Source: Zoroaster sp. YZ-2022
Lineage: Eukaryota; Echinodermata; Asteroidea; Forcipulatida; Zoroasteridae
Assembly (NCBI GenBank): GCA_029582265.1
Contig: CM055828.1
Span: forward strand, 13,055,777 to 13,119,776
Length of the DNA: 64,000 nt
Direction: 5' to 3'
A model generated the notes under the pieces. That model was not told the origin of the DNA. It saw nothing but the letters and a program-made list of their open reading frames with translations, and made no database searches. Below, one piece after another: positions 34,711 through 47,249 of the stretch (positions within the stretch are counted from its first letter, which is position 1; every line of letters begins with the position of its first letter). The translations under genes were made by a program, and so were the position numbers.

Positions 34711-36266
34711 TAGTGGATCGATTAATTTGGGGCGCTAATAGATTATAGCTAGAGATGTGATAAACAAATCTGTGAAGAAAAAATTACAATTTTGCCATTT
34801 TATGATGGAACACTTCTCGCTAAATTGTATGAATCGTCATTGTGCATTTTACTATGATACTGTACGTTTGCACTCAATGACGAATATTGCGCCCTTTGGC
34901 TGTGATTGGAATTTGGTGCTAGCATCAAATTTCGCGTGGCATCAAATTTCACTTACACCTAAAGAGCGTCAACTTTAATCAATGGGTGTAAACGCACAGT
35001 ATATGCATCCTATCTGTGACGGATATCCCGATTGCATAATTGTATGCATTTTTATTTAATTGGGCTGGGCTAATTAGTGAATCAATTAATTTGGGGCACT
35101 AATAGATTATAGCTAGAGATATGATGAACACATCTGTGAAGAAAAACATTACAATTTCGCTATTTTACGATGGAACACTCCTCGTCAAAGGTATGTATGC
35201 ATTTGTAATTAGTCGGGCTGGGCTAATTAGTCATTCGATTAATTTGGGGCGCTAATAGATTATAGCTAGAGATGTGATGAACACATCTATGAAGAAAAAA
35301 AATTAAATTTTGCTATTTTATGATGGAACACTTCTCGTCAAAGATTGTTATGCCGTTCGTACATTGTACATATGGAGATCCCGATAGGATAATTGTATGA
35401 ACTTTTTAATTATTCGGGCTGGGCTCATTAGTGGATCGAATAATTGGGGGCGCTAATAGATTATAGCTAGAGATGTGATGAACAAATCTGTGAAGAAACA
35501 AATTTAAATTTTGCTATTTTACGATGGAACACTTCTCGTCAAAGGTATGCCGTTTGTACATTGTACATATGGATATGCCGATTGGATAATTGTATGCATT
35601 TCTTAATTAGTCGGGCTGGGCTAATTAGTGATTCGATTCATTGGGGGCGCTAATAGATTATAGCCAGAGATATGATGAACACATCGATGAAGAAACAAAT
35701 TTAAATTTTGCTATTTTACGATGAAATACTTTCGGTCAAAGATAGGTATGCCGTTCGTACATTGCACATATGGATATGCCGATTGGATAATTGTATGCAC
35801 CTCTTAATTAGTTGGGCTGGGCTAGCTAGTGATTCGATTAATTTGGGGCGCTAATAGATTATAGCTAGAGATGTGATGAACACATCTGTGAAGAAAAAAA
35901 AATTATTTTGCTATTTTACGATGAAACACTTTCGGTCAAAGATAGGTATGCCGTTCGTACATTGTACATTGTACATATGGATATGCCGATTGGATAATTG
36001 TATGCACTTTTTAATTAGTCGGGCTGGGCTAATTAGTGACTCAATTAATTGGGGACGCTAATAGATTATAGCTAGAGATATGATGAACACATCTGTGAAG
36101 AAAAACATTACAAATTCGCCATTTTATGATGGAACACTTCTCGCTAAATTTGTATGAATCGTCATTGTGCATTTTTACTGTACGTTTACACTCAATGACG
36201 GATATTGACGGCCTTTGGCGGTATTTGAAATTTGGTGCCAGCACTGAATTTGGTGCTGGCACCAAA
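34711..36266. repeat. Satellite of seven units, about 200 bp each
   Basis: Units begin at about 34713, 35078, 35230, 35430, 35628, 35829 and 36036 with gattaatttggggcgctaat and agattatagctagagatgtg. The first and last units share an extra tail (gaatcgtcattgtgcatttt, tttggtgcca) absent from the middle ones. The array ends in a 14-bp-arm hairpin (36231-36266). Confidence 0.9.
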
Positions 36267-36289
36267 TTCGGTACTCACTTCAGCCTGGT

Positions 36290-36410
36290 TGTACAGTGTA
36301 CCTAGCTAAACTGAACTTCTTTTTTACACATTACATGATCACTGTATGTACAGTGTACCTAGCTAAACTGAACTTGTGTATTTATGCATTTCATGTTCAT
36401 TGTATACGTG
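36290..36410. repeat. Two-copy direct repeat, about 60 bp
   Basis: gtacagtgtacctagctaaa occurs at about 36291 and 36350, each followed by an acat/tgttcattgtat tail. Confidence 0.7.
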
Positions 36411-37029
36411 ATACATGTAGCCAGAATTTTCTTTCCACACAGGTACTTTTTTTATATTTTTTTATAGATTAAACTGACACTTGATCATCCTTCCGATCTG
36501 ACAAGCACTTCACCATATTCAAATTGATAATACATGTACAACAGGTCTGGAATTTCATTCCAATTGGGCGGAAGAAGAAAGAAATACCGTAACCTGTTGG
36601 CTGCTAGTTGTTTTGACACCCGAGTAAGACATTATATGATGAAGTGTGGGTGTATACATGTACATGTATGCAAACATATCCACCTTTTCACCCCAAACAA
36701 ATTAAAAAGTGATAAATATTTACACTCTAGATGTTTAGCTACACCCCTTTTCACATTTTGCTTTATCGCAGAGATTGTACGTATCAGGAAGTTGGTTGTG
36801 GAAATGGTAAAACAGGAACACACACATACCGTAATAATACACAACTCTGTCAACCATTGAATTGCCAATTTGTGGGTGTTTCAATATCTTTCTGGCACAC
36901 TGTGGTCTATAATGAGAAAATCAGTGATTTGTGTACTTATTTCCCCTTTCTTTTCAAAGGTCAGTTCTCTAATTGTGTTGTGTTGTCTTGTATGGTTACA
37001 GTAATTTTTTTTAGGTAACCACTTTTTCT

Positions 37030-37420
37030 TCTTTCCCAAGGTTTGGGATTTTGCGTAACTTGTGCATTTTCAGTGCATTTCTGTTGTTTTTGCTATGAAA
37101 TGATGTCCAACTGCAGCCGATATTGCCGGATCGATTGGAATTTTTCATGTATTTTTCACGTAGGGGTATGAACGTTTCCCGATTTGTGCTGCCTCTCTTA
37201 GCCACCATACGAGGGGAAATTTGGTCTGGTTCCAATATAACCGCATACACGTATTTCACTGGTTGGCAAAAAAAAAAATTAAAAAAAAAAAAAAAAAGTG
37301 TGTCACCACACTGATTTTGAAGCCGACCTATAACCAGGACCCGGATACTTGTTTTTTTTTTGGCTCTTTCACAAAACAAAATTGTCAGAGGCCTGTTTTT
37401 AATCTTAATCAATTTCTGAA
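37030..37420. repeat. Copy of the 9658-type dispersed repeat
   Basis: Inverse orientation relative to 9658: atgaaatgatgtccaactgc, ggatcgattggaatttttca, taggggtatgaa and cttagccaccata recur, with a long A tract in the middle. Confidence 0.55.
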
Positions 37421-38527
37421 AATGAATTTACATAAAGGTCCTTAATTCCTGTTAAAAACCATGCTTTTTGACAATTATGTATTTTGTGAAACTAAATGTA
37501 TACTGTATCATTTTGAAATATTTGGTTTTCTTTATGTCAGGAAAATGTAAATTTTCAGATTAAAAAAAATTGCCAGGAATCACTTTTGGAATAGTCCAAC
37601 ACACGGAAGCTATACATCTTTAAGACTTCCTCGACGCAATCATCTTCAGTCCTTAACATCATTAGATTGACAGTTATTGTGGTAACCAGTTGTAATGTAT
37701 CGTCTCTGGGTATTTTGTTGGATTTATATAGCATGCTTTTAACAGTATAAACATTGTATTGTTGAAAGATCAAATTATGATTTATAATCATACTGCAAAC
37801 TTGACTTTGGCACTAGCAGTTCATTGTTGACCGGGGAGAAATCTTGTTACAAAACAGGACAATAGGCGAACAGCTTCCAGGACGGGGCTTTACATTTTGA
37901 GAAAGGGGTTCTTAACTGAATTGAAGAGTTCACACAATGGCACAATTTATCTTGGGGGCAGGGCTGCAGGGTTCGAATTTGCTAGTGGTCTGCTTGCCAA
38001 ATGCCAGTTAAAACGGCGGTGGTCTAGTCAAAACTTCTCAGGCTAGTCAAAAGTACAAAGACTGCACTGAATCCTACATGGAGTTTGTTTTATTTTATAT
38101 TTACAGATTTGATTCCACTGGGCCATGAAAAGTAATCTCTTACTCTCTTTGTCCTCTCGAAAATATTCCCCAAAGGTCACAAAACGATTTGGTGCAATTT
38201 GCTGCCAATTGTGGTCTAACCCTGCAGATTCTTATAAAATGTACTTAAAAAAAAACATGCGGACCAGTGAAAATGCTTGTGGAATAACTGAAAGTCAAAC
38301 TTAAATAAAAAATAAGTTAAGGACAACCCCTTTGTTTTTGTAAAATGGAGTCTTTGTGTGGGGCGATTATTTTGCTGTAACATGTTTGTGATTGGTTGAT
38401 ATATATATTTATAAGGCAATGAAATATTTTTAAAGAAATGAACCAATAGGGAATTGGTAAGGCATGTATGCCTTGTTGTGTCAAGCAGACTTTCACGTTG
38501 TCGCAGGGCTTTACTGCAAGTAATTGT

Positions 38528-38805
38528 TTAACCCTCCAACTACTACAAGGGTCAAAATCAGTCAAAATGTTGATATACTTGCCAAGGTATATCTAGTGCA
38601 CTTAAAAGTCGAACACTGTCAAACCTTATGTGTGTAGTAAGTACATTTACAGACCTGTTTAAAATGAGTCGACCGTTTTTGACTGGTAAAAGTGTCGTTT
38701 ATTGTTGAGGGTGGTCAAAATGACAGGAAAAAAGCAGTCAAAAATGCCCCTGTGTGGATCAACAGTCAAAACCGTCAGTTGACTGATTTTGACCTGGAGG
38801 GTTAA
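38528..38805. mobile_element. TTAA MITE, family B, complete copy
   Basis: TTAACCCTCCAACTACTAC at the left and gacctggagggttaa at the right, with TTAA at both ends. The interior is rich in direct and inverse gtcaaaatgac / cagtcaaaa motifs. Relatives are at 14141 and 51790. Confidence 0.8.
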
Positions 38806-38956
38806 TGTGCAAGTCAGGTTATGAAAATGGCCCTTTCTTGATCAAAAAAGATCAAATCAGCCAAGAGAACATCAAAAGGCTTGATGTAAATGATTAAAGT
38901 ATGTACGTGTACGCTGAACACTGTACGCTGTAGTTTGTCTACACTGTAAAAAAATT

Positions 38957-39725
38957 CTGTTTTTTTACACAGATTTTGTGTTTGTTATTTGATTTTACAT
39001 GTTTTTTGTTTTGTTTTTGATGTAAATAAACCTCTTTCTGTAAATATTTATGTATTTTTACATAATTTGTTGATTTTCACCCATAATTTTGTTATTAAAC
39101 ATAAAATTTGTAAAATAACAATCGAATTGTGGAAAGTTTCTGTTTTTTTACACAGATTTTGTGTTTGTTATTTGCTTTTACATTTTTCGTTTTTGTTTTT
39201 GACGTAATAAGTTTGTATTTTTACATATTTTGTTGATTTTTACCCATAATTTTGTTATTAAACATAGAATTTGTAAAAATACAATCGAATTGTGGAAAAT
39301 GTAAATTTTTTTACAGAGATTTTTTGTTTGTTATTTGTTTTTACATTTTAGTTTTTTGTTGTTGATGTAAATAAACCTCTTTCTGTAAATATTTATGTAT
39401 TTTTACATAATTTGTTGATTTTCACCCATAATTTTGTTATTAAACATAGAATTTGTAAAAATACAATCGAATTGTGGAAAATGTTTGTTTTTTTACAGAG
39501 ATTTTTTGTTTGTTATTTGTTTTTACATTTTTGTTTTTTGTTGTTGATGTAAATAAACCTCTTTCTGTAAATATTTATGTATTTTTACAATTTTTTTAAA
39601 TTTTCACCCATAATTTTGTTATTGAACATAGAATTTGTAAAATTACAGTCGAATTGTGTAAAATTTCTGTTTTTTTTACACTTGTTTGTTATTTGCTTTT
39701 ACTTTTTATGTATTTTATATTTTGG
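38957..39725. repeat. Tandem repeat, about 180-bp unit, 4-5 copies
   Basis: Units start at about 38957, 39140, 39306, 39487 and 39667 with ttttttacacagattttgtg. Each holds gatgtaaataaacctctttc, ttcacccataattttgttat and atacaatcgaattgtg (third copy lacks part of the centre). Confidence 0.9.
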
Positions 39726-40145
39726 GGAGGGGGTTCACCAACATTATTTGTTTGAGCACTGAGTGTGTGCACTGAATGCTTGCAATGTGGTATTGCTTTA
39801 TGTTTTTCTAGGGGAGCAACTCATTACTATTGTAAGGCAGTCGAGTTTATTAAACATTATTTTAGTTATGTTTATTACCGAGTGTGTGTTAAAGACTTTA
39901 CATGGTTTACTTGTTTATTTTAATATTTGTTTTATTAGGGGAGGGCATGTCACCTACATTATTAGGCTATGTTGATAACATAAGTTAGTACCTTGTTGAG
40001 AGTGTTGTTCAATATGGACATGTTTGATTTGTTGTGTTAGATTCCCGAATAAATAACTTTTGTTTGCAAAATGGAAAACCAAATTGTAATTTAGAGTGTT
40101 ATTGCATTTGTTGATATTTGACCATTTGAACTAGGACAGATTCTT

Positions 40146-40513
40146 GCAGTGTGGAGTGCCATGGTCGAGCGGTTTAGTGCATCGGATTTGTGTTCTGATG
40201 GCCGAGTCGTCAGAATGTGGGTTCGAATCCCGACCGCGACCGGGGTACTTGTGTCCTTGAGCAAGACACTTTACCATAATTGCTTCTCTCCACCCAGGGG
40301 TAAATGGGTACCTGTGAGGGCAGAGTTGGTTGTTGTGTTTGATTAGCCCTATGCGCTGTAATGGCAGCAATTGAGCTGTATACTCCCCAGGGAGCTGAGA
40401 TGGTTTTAGGAATTATTTATGAGCCTGATGAGCAGGGGGTAATAATATAATGCGCCTTGAGCACCAGTTTGGTGGATACGTGCGCTATATAAGTCCACAT
40501 TATTATTATTAGT
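40146..40513 (+). mobile_element. tRNA-Leu-derived SINE
   Basis: The A-box region tggtcgagcggtttagtgc and B-box gggttcgaatcccg head a tRNA-like part. The body has ccttgagcaagacactttac, tctccacccaggggtaaatg and ctccccagggagctgagatg, then an (att)n tail. The best-preserved head (copy at 52236) has a tRNA-Leu-like fold with anticodon CAA, which gives the origin. Confidence 0.85.
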
Positions 40514-41695
40514 AGTAGTAGTACTAGTAGTAGTATTGCAGACGTTGTAATAAAAGTAAATAAATTACAATCACGACGTATCAAAACAACTTGTGTTAAT
40601 ACAAAATAAATAATTTAATTTTACGGATTCAACTTATTTCAATTCAAGTGAAATTCATTAAAACGAATAAACAAATGAAACGTTTAAAAACAAACAAATG
40701 TGTAAAAATACCCAAAAAGGTATTTTATAGATTCGGATCCTTTTATATTGCAGAAATCTGCACTATAAAGAATTACCGTAATTTTACGGCGAAAAGTTTG
40801 TAAATTCTACGGTGAATTACCGTATTCATCCCTGTCTCAGTGTTTTTACGGCCGAAACCTGTATTATGGCCGCTCCTATTGCACTCTGGGATATATTCAA
40901 TATGTAAATGACTGACCTTAAGATGACCTAGCTTTGCGCTCGAATCATTTTTCAAGGTTTAAATATGTGAAAATGGATGATTTTAGCCCATTTTGAAATA
41001 ATTTACTGTTAATTTTATGATTAAAAGGTAATATTTTGATGTTCTCTTCTATGTTGATGTAAAAAGTACATTCAAAATTTAAAATATTGAAATGTAGATT
41101 ATAATTGCATGCCACCATGACTAAAAAGAGTTTCGAAAAGACAGTATATATAAAGAATACATGTTCCGTTTATTAGTAACTGGAGAGGAGTGATTGAAAA
41201 AGGAACCAGACTACGCGTATGTATACCCGTAAGTGAAAGACATTGTGTACAATAAACAATTGCATTGATTAATTCCAATATCTGCAGATCCATCCCATAG
41301 TAGATGCAGCGTTCCTTCATGGATGTTGACAGCTGCGTCATATACGGTACCCTTAAAAAAATACAAATATTCTACGTAAAATAACGGAAAGTTTCAGTAA
41401 AAACTACGGTAATCATCATTTCGCAGGCCGTAAAAAAACGAGATTTTTTTTTCAATGTGTAAAAACAAAAAACAAAGTACCAAATTAAATTACTAACATT
41501 TCTGTAAATTTGAATAATTGTTGCAGGTTGTGAACACAAACAACAGAAGTTCAGTTATTTGCATTTAAAGGTTTGCCTGTATTTTGCCAAAACCATGTGG
41601 TCTGTTAATAATGATTACAACTTTTCAATTAAAAAAAAAATAACAACAGGTCTGTAATTATATTTTACAAAATGAAGGGTTAAATGAAATAACAG

Positions 41696-41726
41696 AAAGT
41701 GCTGGCAACTCTGTTGCCAGCACTTT
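41696..41726. other. Perfect 14-bp-arm hairpin
   Basis: The arms aaagtgctggcaac and gttgccagcacttt are separated by three bases (tct). It sits about 35 bases inside the right end of the composite element. Confidence 0.9.
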
Positions 41727-41762
41727 TTCTGTAAATTTACAAAGAAATTTGTTATAGTGTAC

Positions 41763-42770
41763 ACCATGATTGAAAAGAACTTGACTGTGAACTTGACTGT
41801 AGACTTAATGTTTTTACACTTGGATTGTCCTTGGAGTGTACAAGCGCCATTTCAAGGCAGGCTAAAATTGAAACTAATTGTTTATATTGTGTGTTCATTG
41901 TGTGTTTCATTTTGTAGTTTTGTTCTCCAGTCTGCACATGTTTGTATCATGTACATGTAATGTACAACATTTCACATGAACAAGATTTACGTAATTTTTG
42001 CGGTGGAATAATGAAATACATATCTGCCATTCCGTGCTATTTGACAATTCATTTTTTTTCAAAGTAAAATTTTCAAATTGGACCTAATTTAAATTTATCA
42101 ATTTATTTTATAACTAGAATACACAGTGCTTCCAATTCTACAAAGAATTTGAAAAAATTCTTCCCACAGGTCTCGAAGCACACCTGGGGGAAAATGGCAA
42201 TGTAAAAAAAAACTTTGAAGAAAATCATGAAATTCACAGAATAAAAAGTGCTTAAAATGTGAATATCACGCATGCACAACCAAGGACCATTCACTTTTTT
42301 TTTCGAGTCACGTTTTTTAAATTTAAATAATTAAATGAGGCGTAGGTTTCTATTCAAAATTATTTTCAATAATTACAGACCCCTCCTTATAGTTTCTAAA
42401 AATGAGTATACTCTGGGTTTATACGGTTCATATTCAAAAGGTTTATTTTGCTTCCGAGTCTGAGTCACAAAGGCTTGAGACTGAGTCCGAATCAGAGTTC
42501 CATTGGCCGAGTCCGAGTTTGAGTTATTGTACATGGAGACTCTGGTCTGAGTCATGAGTCATACAAGTTTGCTATATGTAGCACTGTACTTTCAGAGTAC
42601 AGTCTGCGGAAAAAGCCTTCCGCATGTGACTCATCAATCTTGCAACCTCCTGCTTACTAGTACTGACGTCTTAGTTGTATACCTCCCGACCAATATGCTT
42701 GGCTAATGACAGGCCACTTTATAGAGATAATGTCCTAGAGATAATGTCACATTATATGTAAATTTATATA
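41763..42770. other. Gene-free stretch
   Basis: A degenerate gagtcngagtc repeat (about 42450-42560) and a small hairpin tgcggaa...ttccgca (42605-42624) are visible; nothing else. Confidence 0.4.
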
Positions 42771-42771
42771 T

Positions 42772-42910
42772 GGCAGTATACTCCCTAGGGAGCTGAGATG
42801 TTTCTCGGAATATTTTTGTAGCCTGATCACAGAGGTAATAATGTTCATTTGCCTTTAGCATTATACTTGACAGATATAGGGCAATAAGTGCCCATATTTT
42901 ATTATTAGAT
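42772..42910 (+). mobile_element. SINE fragment, 3' part only
   Basis: gtatactccctagggagctg followed by aataatgttcatttgcc and an att tail match the 3' half of the 40146 SINE; the tRNA head is missing. Confidence 0.65.
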
Positions 42911-43407
42911 GTATTTTAAAAACAAGCTGACATGTATTTTTACCAGGCATGATATTCTTCCTATTTTTGTAGGAAATCCTACCTTTTAATTTTGAAAATC
43001 CTACCATAAAACCGGGTTCCGACTAACTTCAGACCATGGAATCATTTTATTGTAAATACCAAGATAAAAAACAGTTTCCTTGCTATACATGAACATGGCT
43101 CTAGAGGTAAACCGCTGTAGGCTAGTATATGCCTAATGATAATGGCAAACATTTTTCCTACCTTTTCATTTTCTCTTGATTTTAATAAATTATGGCTGCA
43201 TAAAATACAGACATTTTATCAAAAGTGTCTAGTGTACTGGCTTTAAAACAAGTAAATATGGTGAAAATTATAGTGTGGAATTTATTCGTTGAATGTTTGT
43301 GCAATTAATGACACAATGAAATGAGCTGAAACTTTACCAGATTGGTTTCTGGAATATAAAAAAAAATCTCAAGATGGATTCTTATAAAGTATGGATGTAC
43401 AATGTAC

Positions 43408-43450
43408 ATGTATGTATGTATGTATGTATGTATGTATGTATGTATGTATA
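43408..43450. repeat. GTAT tetranucleotide microsatellite
   Basis: About ten gtat units following acatgtatgtatg. Confidence 0.95.
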
Positions 43451-44494
43451 GGCCTACATTGTATATATTTACAGACATTTTGACCAATGGTGTACAATTT
43501 CTTACATAGAACAATCATGTTACATGCATACAGACTAACATTACTAACTCCAAATCTGAATAATTTGTATAATTTGTATAATTTGCTTAGGATAGATCAG
43601 CAGTCAGAACTGAGTACATACATGAATACAATATTGAGCTTTAGTTATTGAATTTTACAAATGTGTTCAGTCTAATGCCGACTGTACAAGTCAGATGCCA
43701 TATTGATTTGATCACAAGTGTGTTCATCAGTTCTATCCAATTCGAACTGCACAAGTCACTGACATACATGTATTTAAATTACCCTTAGCACCAACCAATC
43801 AGATGCCATATTTATGTGATCACATCTCAGAGCCCTGGATCACTTTGGCAACCTGTCCATTATTTTGTTTTAATGTGTCCACTGTAAATGAAAGACTTTG
43901 TCTTTGTGAACACGAGATTGTCTGGTATATGAAAGACTTTATACTGCGTGACCACAGGGTTGTGTGGCTCATTTCGCTCTGTTCACATCAGGAGAAGCTA
44001 CCCAAGTCTTGGTTGCGATACTTCTGATTTCTTGAAGGTTCATCCATCATCAGCACAGGTACTGTACATGCACATGACACGTTTGAATAGCTAGCTATGG
44101 TAACTGCAGCCCTATAATTTTAATGTAAGTCCACGTCGGAAGATGGAAATGATCAGTAATTGTCAGTGAAGGATATCATTTGTATTGAGTAGCAAATTAC
44201 GACACAAAATTCACAATTTGTTAATTGATTTCTTATTCGAAAAATATTTCTGCCAAAAGATTTCACCATGCAAAATCATTTTCTGGGGCTGTGGTTGTAT
44301 TGTTGGCATAACTGCTTCTACATGTACATGTATTTTTATGTACTCTCTTTGAAGATGTACACGTACATGTACTTCCATGTTTGTTACTTTGTTCACAAAA
44401 ACAAATTGTCTTTCATCTGAACATTGACATTTTTTTCCTTGTTAGAAAGGTAAACAAATTATGATTTTTTCCACAAAATATTTGTCAGAAGCTG

Positions 44495-44960
44495 CATAGT
44501 TTTAAGGAAAGGTGCAACATTGGTTTTTATCAGATTATTGACTTAACAATTTGTGAAAAACTACACTAACTTAGTGTAAGTAAAGACTGTGGTGACACCA
44601 TGTGGAAATTCTCATTTGAGTAGTAAATATAGTTCTGAGAAAGAGAATTTTCACATGGTTTCACCGCAAATAGTCTAAATCCTTTTCACCATGCAAAGCT
44701 ACAATTCTAACTTGGTGTAGAGTTGTTATCAATTATCCTGAGAAAATAATTTCAGCAGAGAAAACAGGAATTATTACATGTATGTTAAATTATGAAATGC
44801 TGCCTTAGAAAGTGTATTTCCTCAAAAACGTGAGCACCTATTGAGATGAAACTACATGTATATTGAGGTTAGTTTTATGATATTTCTTGAAATCTACCTC
44901 TTAGGGTTAAAAGGAACGGACGTTACCAAATACTAATGTTGTACCTTCCCTATAACATAA
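44495..44960. mobile_element. MITE of the GGTACAACATTGGT family carrying a Penelope-like palindrome
   Basis: Starts aaaggtgcaacattggtttt and ends aatgttgtaccttccctata. Between about 44590 and 44705 is an inverted pair of cacatggtgtcaccgcaa-type blocks, apparently a nested insertion. Confidence 0.6.
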
Positions 44961-45166
44961 ATTAAAAGGAAAGTACGGCATTAGTTATGTTGACAATACT
45001 TTTTCTACGAGATGCATTTTAATATCTTTGAATCAAGGTACAATAAATAACCAACATTTGAACATTTCAGCTCATTACAATCTTAAGAAAGAGTGAACAA
45101 TTATTGTGTCTATTCTGACGTAGAATTTAGGAAAGAGAATTCAAACTGGAAATTATATAAAAAGTC

Positions 45167-45576
45167 AAAAAGTGACAGCATCTCAGACAAAAAGTGACAG
45201 CATCTCAGACAAAAAAGTGACAGCCTCTCAGACAAAAAAGTGACAGCATCTCAGACAAAAAAGTGACAACATCTCATACAAAAGTGACATCTCAGACAAA
45301 AAAGTGACAGCATCTCAGACACAAAAGTGACAACATCTCAGACAAAAAAGTGACAGCCTCTCAGACAAAAAAGTGACAGCCTCTCAGACAAAAAGTGACA
45401 GCATCTCAGACAAAAAAGTGACAGCCTCTCAGACAAAAGAGTGACATCCTCTCAGACAATAAGTGACAGCATCTCAGACAAAAGTGTGACAGCCTCTCAG
45501 ACAAAAAAGTGACAGCCTCTCAGACAAAAGAGTGACAGCCTCTCAGACAAGAAAGTGACAGCATCTCAGAAAAAAA
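45167..45576. repeat. 22-bp minisatellite, about 18 copies
   Basis: Consensus aaaaagtgacagcatctcag followed by ac, with variants cctctcag and gtgacaac. Unit lengths of 19-23 bp come from the A tract and one shortened copy. Confidence 0.95.
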
Positions 45577-45917
45577 TATTTCTGGAGAAGATTGACACCA
45601 AGTAAATTTTACATTACAATTCAACCTTTTAGTATTTAAAAAAAAGCAAATCCTATACTTTTACTTCTACCTTTTAGTGGCAAATTTTATGACAGGACCC
45701 ACCAGAAATAAATTACTGTAATACATTACTTTTTGCGATCAAGAAAATTGCCAACAGTAGAAAACGGGGGCTAAACACCTTGAAGGAAAGGTACATACAA
45801 CATTGGTAATGTCGGCAAACTTTGAGTCAAGTATACTACATACATGTAGATTAAACAATCAACCCTAAGTTTCTGCTCATTACATTGTGTACTTCACTAG
45901 AAAATAGAAAATATCTA

Positions 45918-46187
45918 CGCTCACTGGCCATAAGTATTGCAATATTGAAATGACCTTAGTTCAGTTTGGAGAACTGTGTTACAATAATTTGTTTTATTTT
46001 ATTTACACTACTTAACACTTCTTGAAAGTGCCTGTGTTTTGAAGTCAATGTTCTTTTTTACTGTTCTTGCTCGGAAACAAAGTCCAACAATACTTTGTCG
46101 GGTAACCACGTGACCTGATAATTGCGGCCATCCGTCTAGGCAATGTCTCGTACAAATTCATGTTTCAATGCTTTTGGCCAGTGAGTG
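45918..46187. mobile_element. Deleted Tc1/mariner element with TA target duplication
   Basis: The ends cgctcactggccataagtat and cactcactggccaaaagcat are inverse repeats flanked by TA (45916 and 46188). The 270-bp unit keeps only the transposase C-terminus on the minus strand (46055-46160). Confidence 0.8.
46055..46162 (-). pseudogene. Tc1-type transposase C-terminal remnant
   Basis: The minus frame reads NLYETLPRRMAAIIRSRG then YPTKYCWTLF and stops after NSKKEH. The (M/L)PRRMxAxIxxxGxxTKY pattern is the standard end of Tc1-family transposases. The catalytic DDE core is deleted. Confidence 0.75.
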
Positions 46188-46383
46188 TATATATTTTGTG
46201 TTTATTATATATATAACATGAGATTTAGGATATTTTCTTGTTTTTATGATATTTGTGGTCAGGTTAGCAATGTTGTATTCTCCCTTCCCAATCTGACTTG
46301 TCCATGGTCTGACTTGACTGACTTCAGCCATTGCCACAAAATAACTAAACTTTGCTGAATCCAAAACAAAACTCATGGTAGCA

Positions 46384-46412
46384 TCTTTAAACCCCCCCCC
46401 TCCCCCCCCCCC
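46384..46412. repeat. Poly-C tract
   Basis: Twenty-plus C with one T interruption. Similar runs occur at 4521, 13720, 15830, 16149 and 33888. Confidence 0.9.
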
Positions 46413-47249
46413 GACATGAACATAAAAATGGGCCTACTATGGACAGAAAAATGGTACATGTACATTCCTAATCTTGTTGTTCAATCTTGTTTGGGCAGGT
46501 GTGCCCAGTTGATAATTTCCAACACTACAGCAAAAGGTCAAATCTTTCATCTACCTTTTGATCTCATGAGTTGTCTGTTAAAGGGAGGGTGGAGGCCCAG
46601 TATACCATTCTTGTACTGTAGAGGCAAGACCACCTTTCCCAAGTATGAGAATATCAGTAGAATATCAGTATGTATACTATGGGGACATTCTTAAGGCAAA
46701 GACCAGGGCAACAGAGGCCGTAGCCTCCAGGCCTGAAGGTGGAACATTGGTAATGTTGACAACGAACGTATGTGAAAATTCAACAAATTATGAAAATAAG
46801 AAAAATGCATTCAGATTTATTGTACACGTGTATTAATTTAAATTATAACATGGAATTAAGGAAAGAGTACTCTTTCTGATTAAATGTATTGGCAGTAATT
46901 AAAAAAATTAAAAAATTAAAAAAATACAACAAATCAACATCCATACTTTATAAGAATCCATCTTAAGGTATTATTATTATTATTTTGTTAGCTAGGAATG
47001 GTTTATATTAGTTTTACACCTAGTTAGTATTAGGCTACATCAACATTAAATTTGATTGTATAAAACTAAATTATTACAAATTCATTATCAATAGACAGAT
47101 TAATTACAAAGGTTCTGAAGTTCCATGCTTTTCACCAAAATGTACAATCTCCATAGGGAGAGGGACGTTCAGCTTAAAACTTCACAAATCCAGGTTTAGA
47201 ATCACTGAAAATCTTGGACACATGCCTGAAGCAAAGCAAAAGTACATGT

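Larger units (their letters stand above)
38939..41762. mobile_element. Composite element with inverted ends and subterminal tandem repeats
   Basis: The left end tacactgtaaaaaaattctg pairs with the inverse of the right end (tacactataacaaatttctt). Inside are four to five tandem 180-bp units (38957-39725), an inserted SINE (40146-40513), an interior with ttacggtaattt-like inverted motifs (40770-41430), and a strong hairpin at 41696. No transposase ORF. Confidence 0.55.

Noticed and set aside
40149..40370. ORFs on both strands across SINEs (also 50252-50533 and 60863-61072)
   Set aside because: They are translations of the SINE body and recur in each copy.
43803..44027. 74-codon plus ORF
   Set aside because: Built from internally duplicated intergenic repeats (gaaagacttt blocks); no conserved features.
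45167..45576. CRISPR-like array
   Set aside because: The units are contiguous with no unique spacers, and the context is an animal genome; it is a minisatellite.
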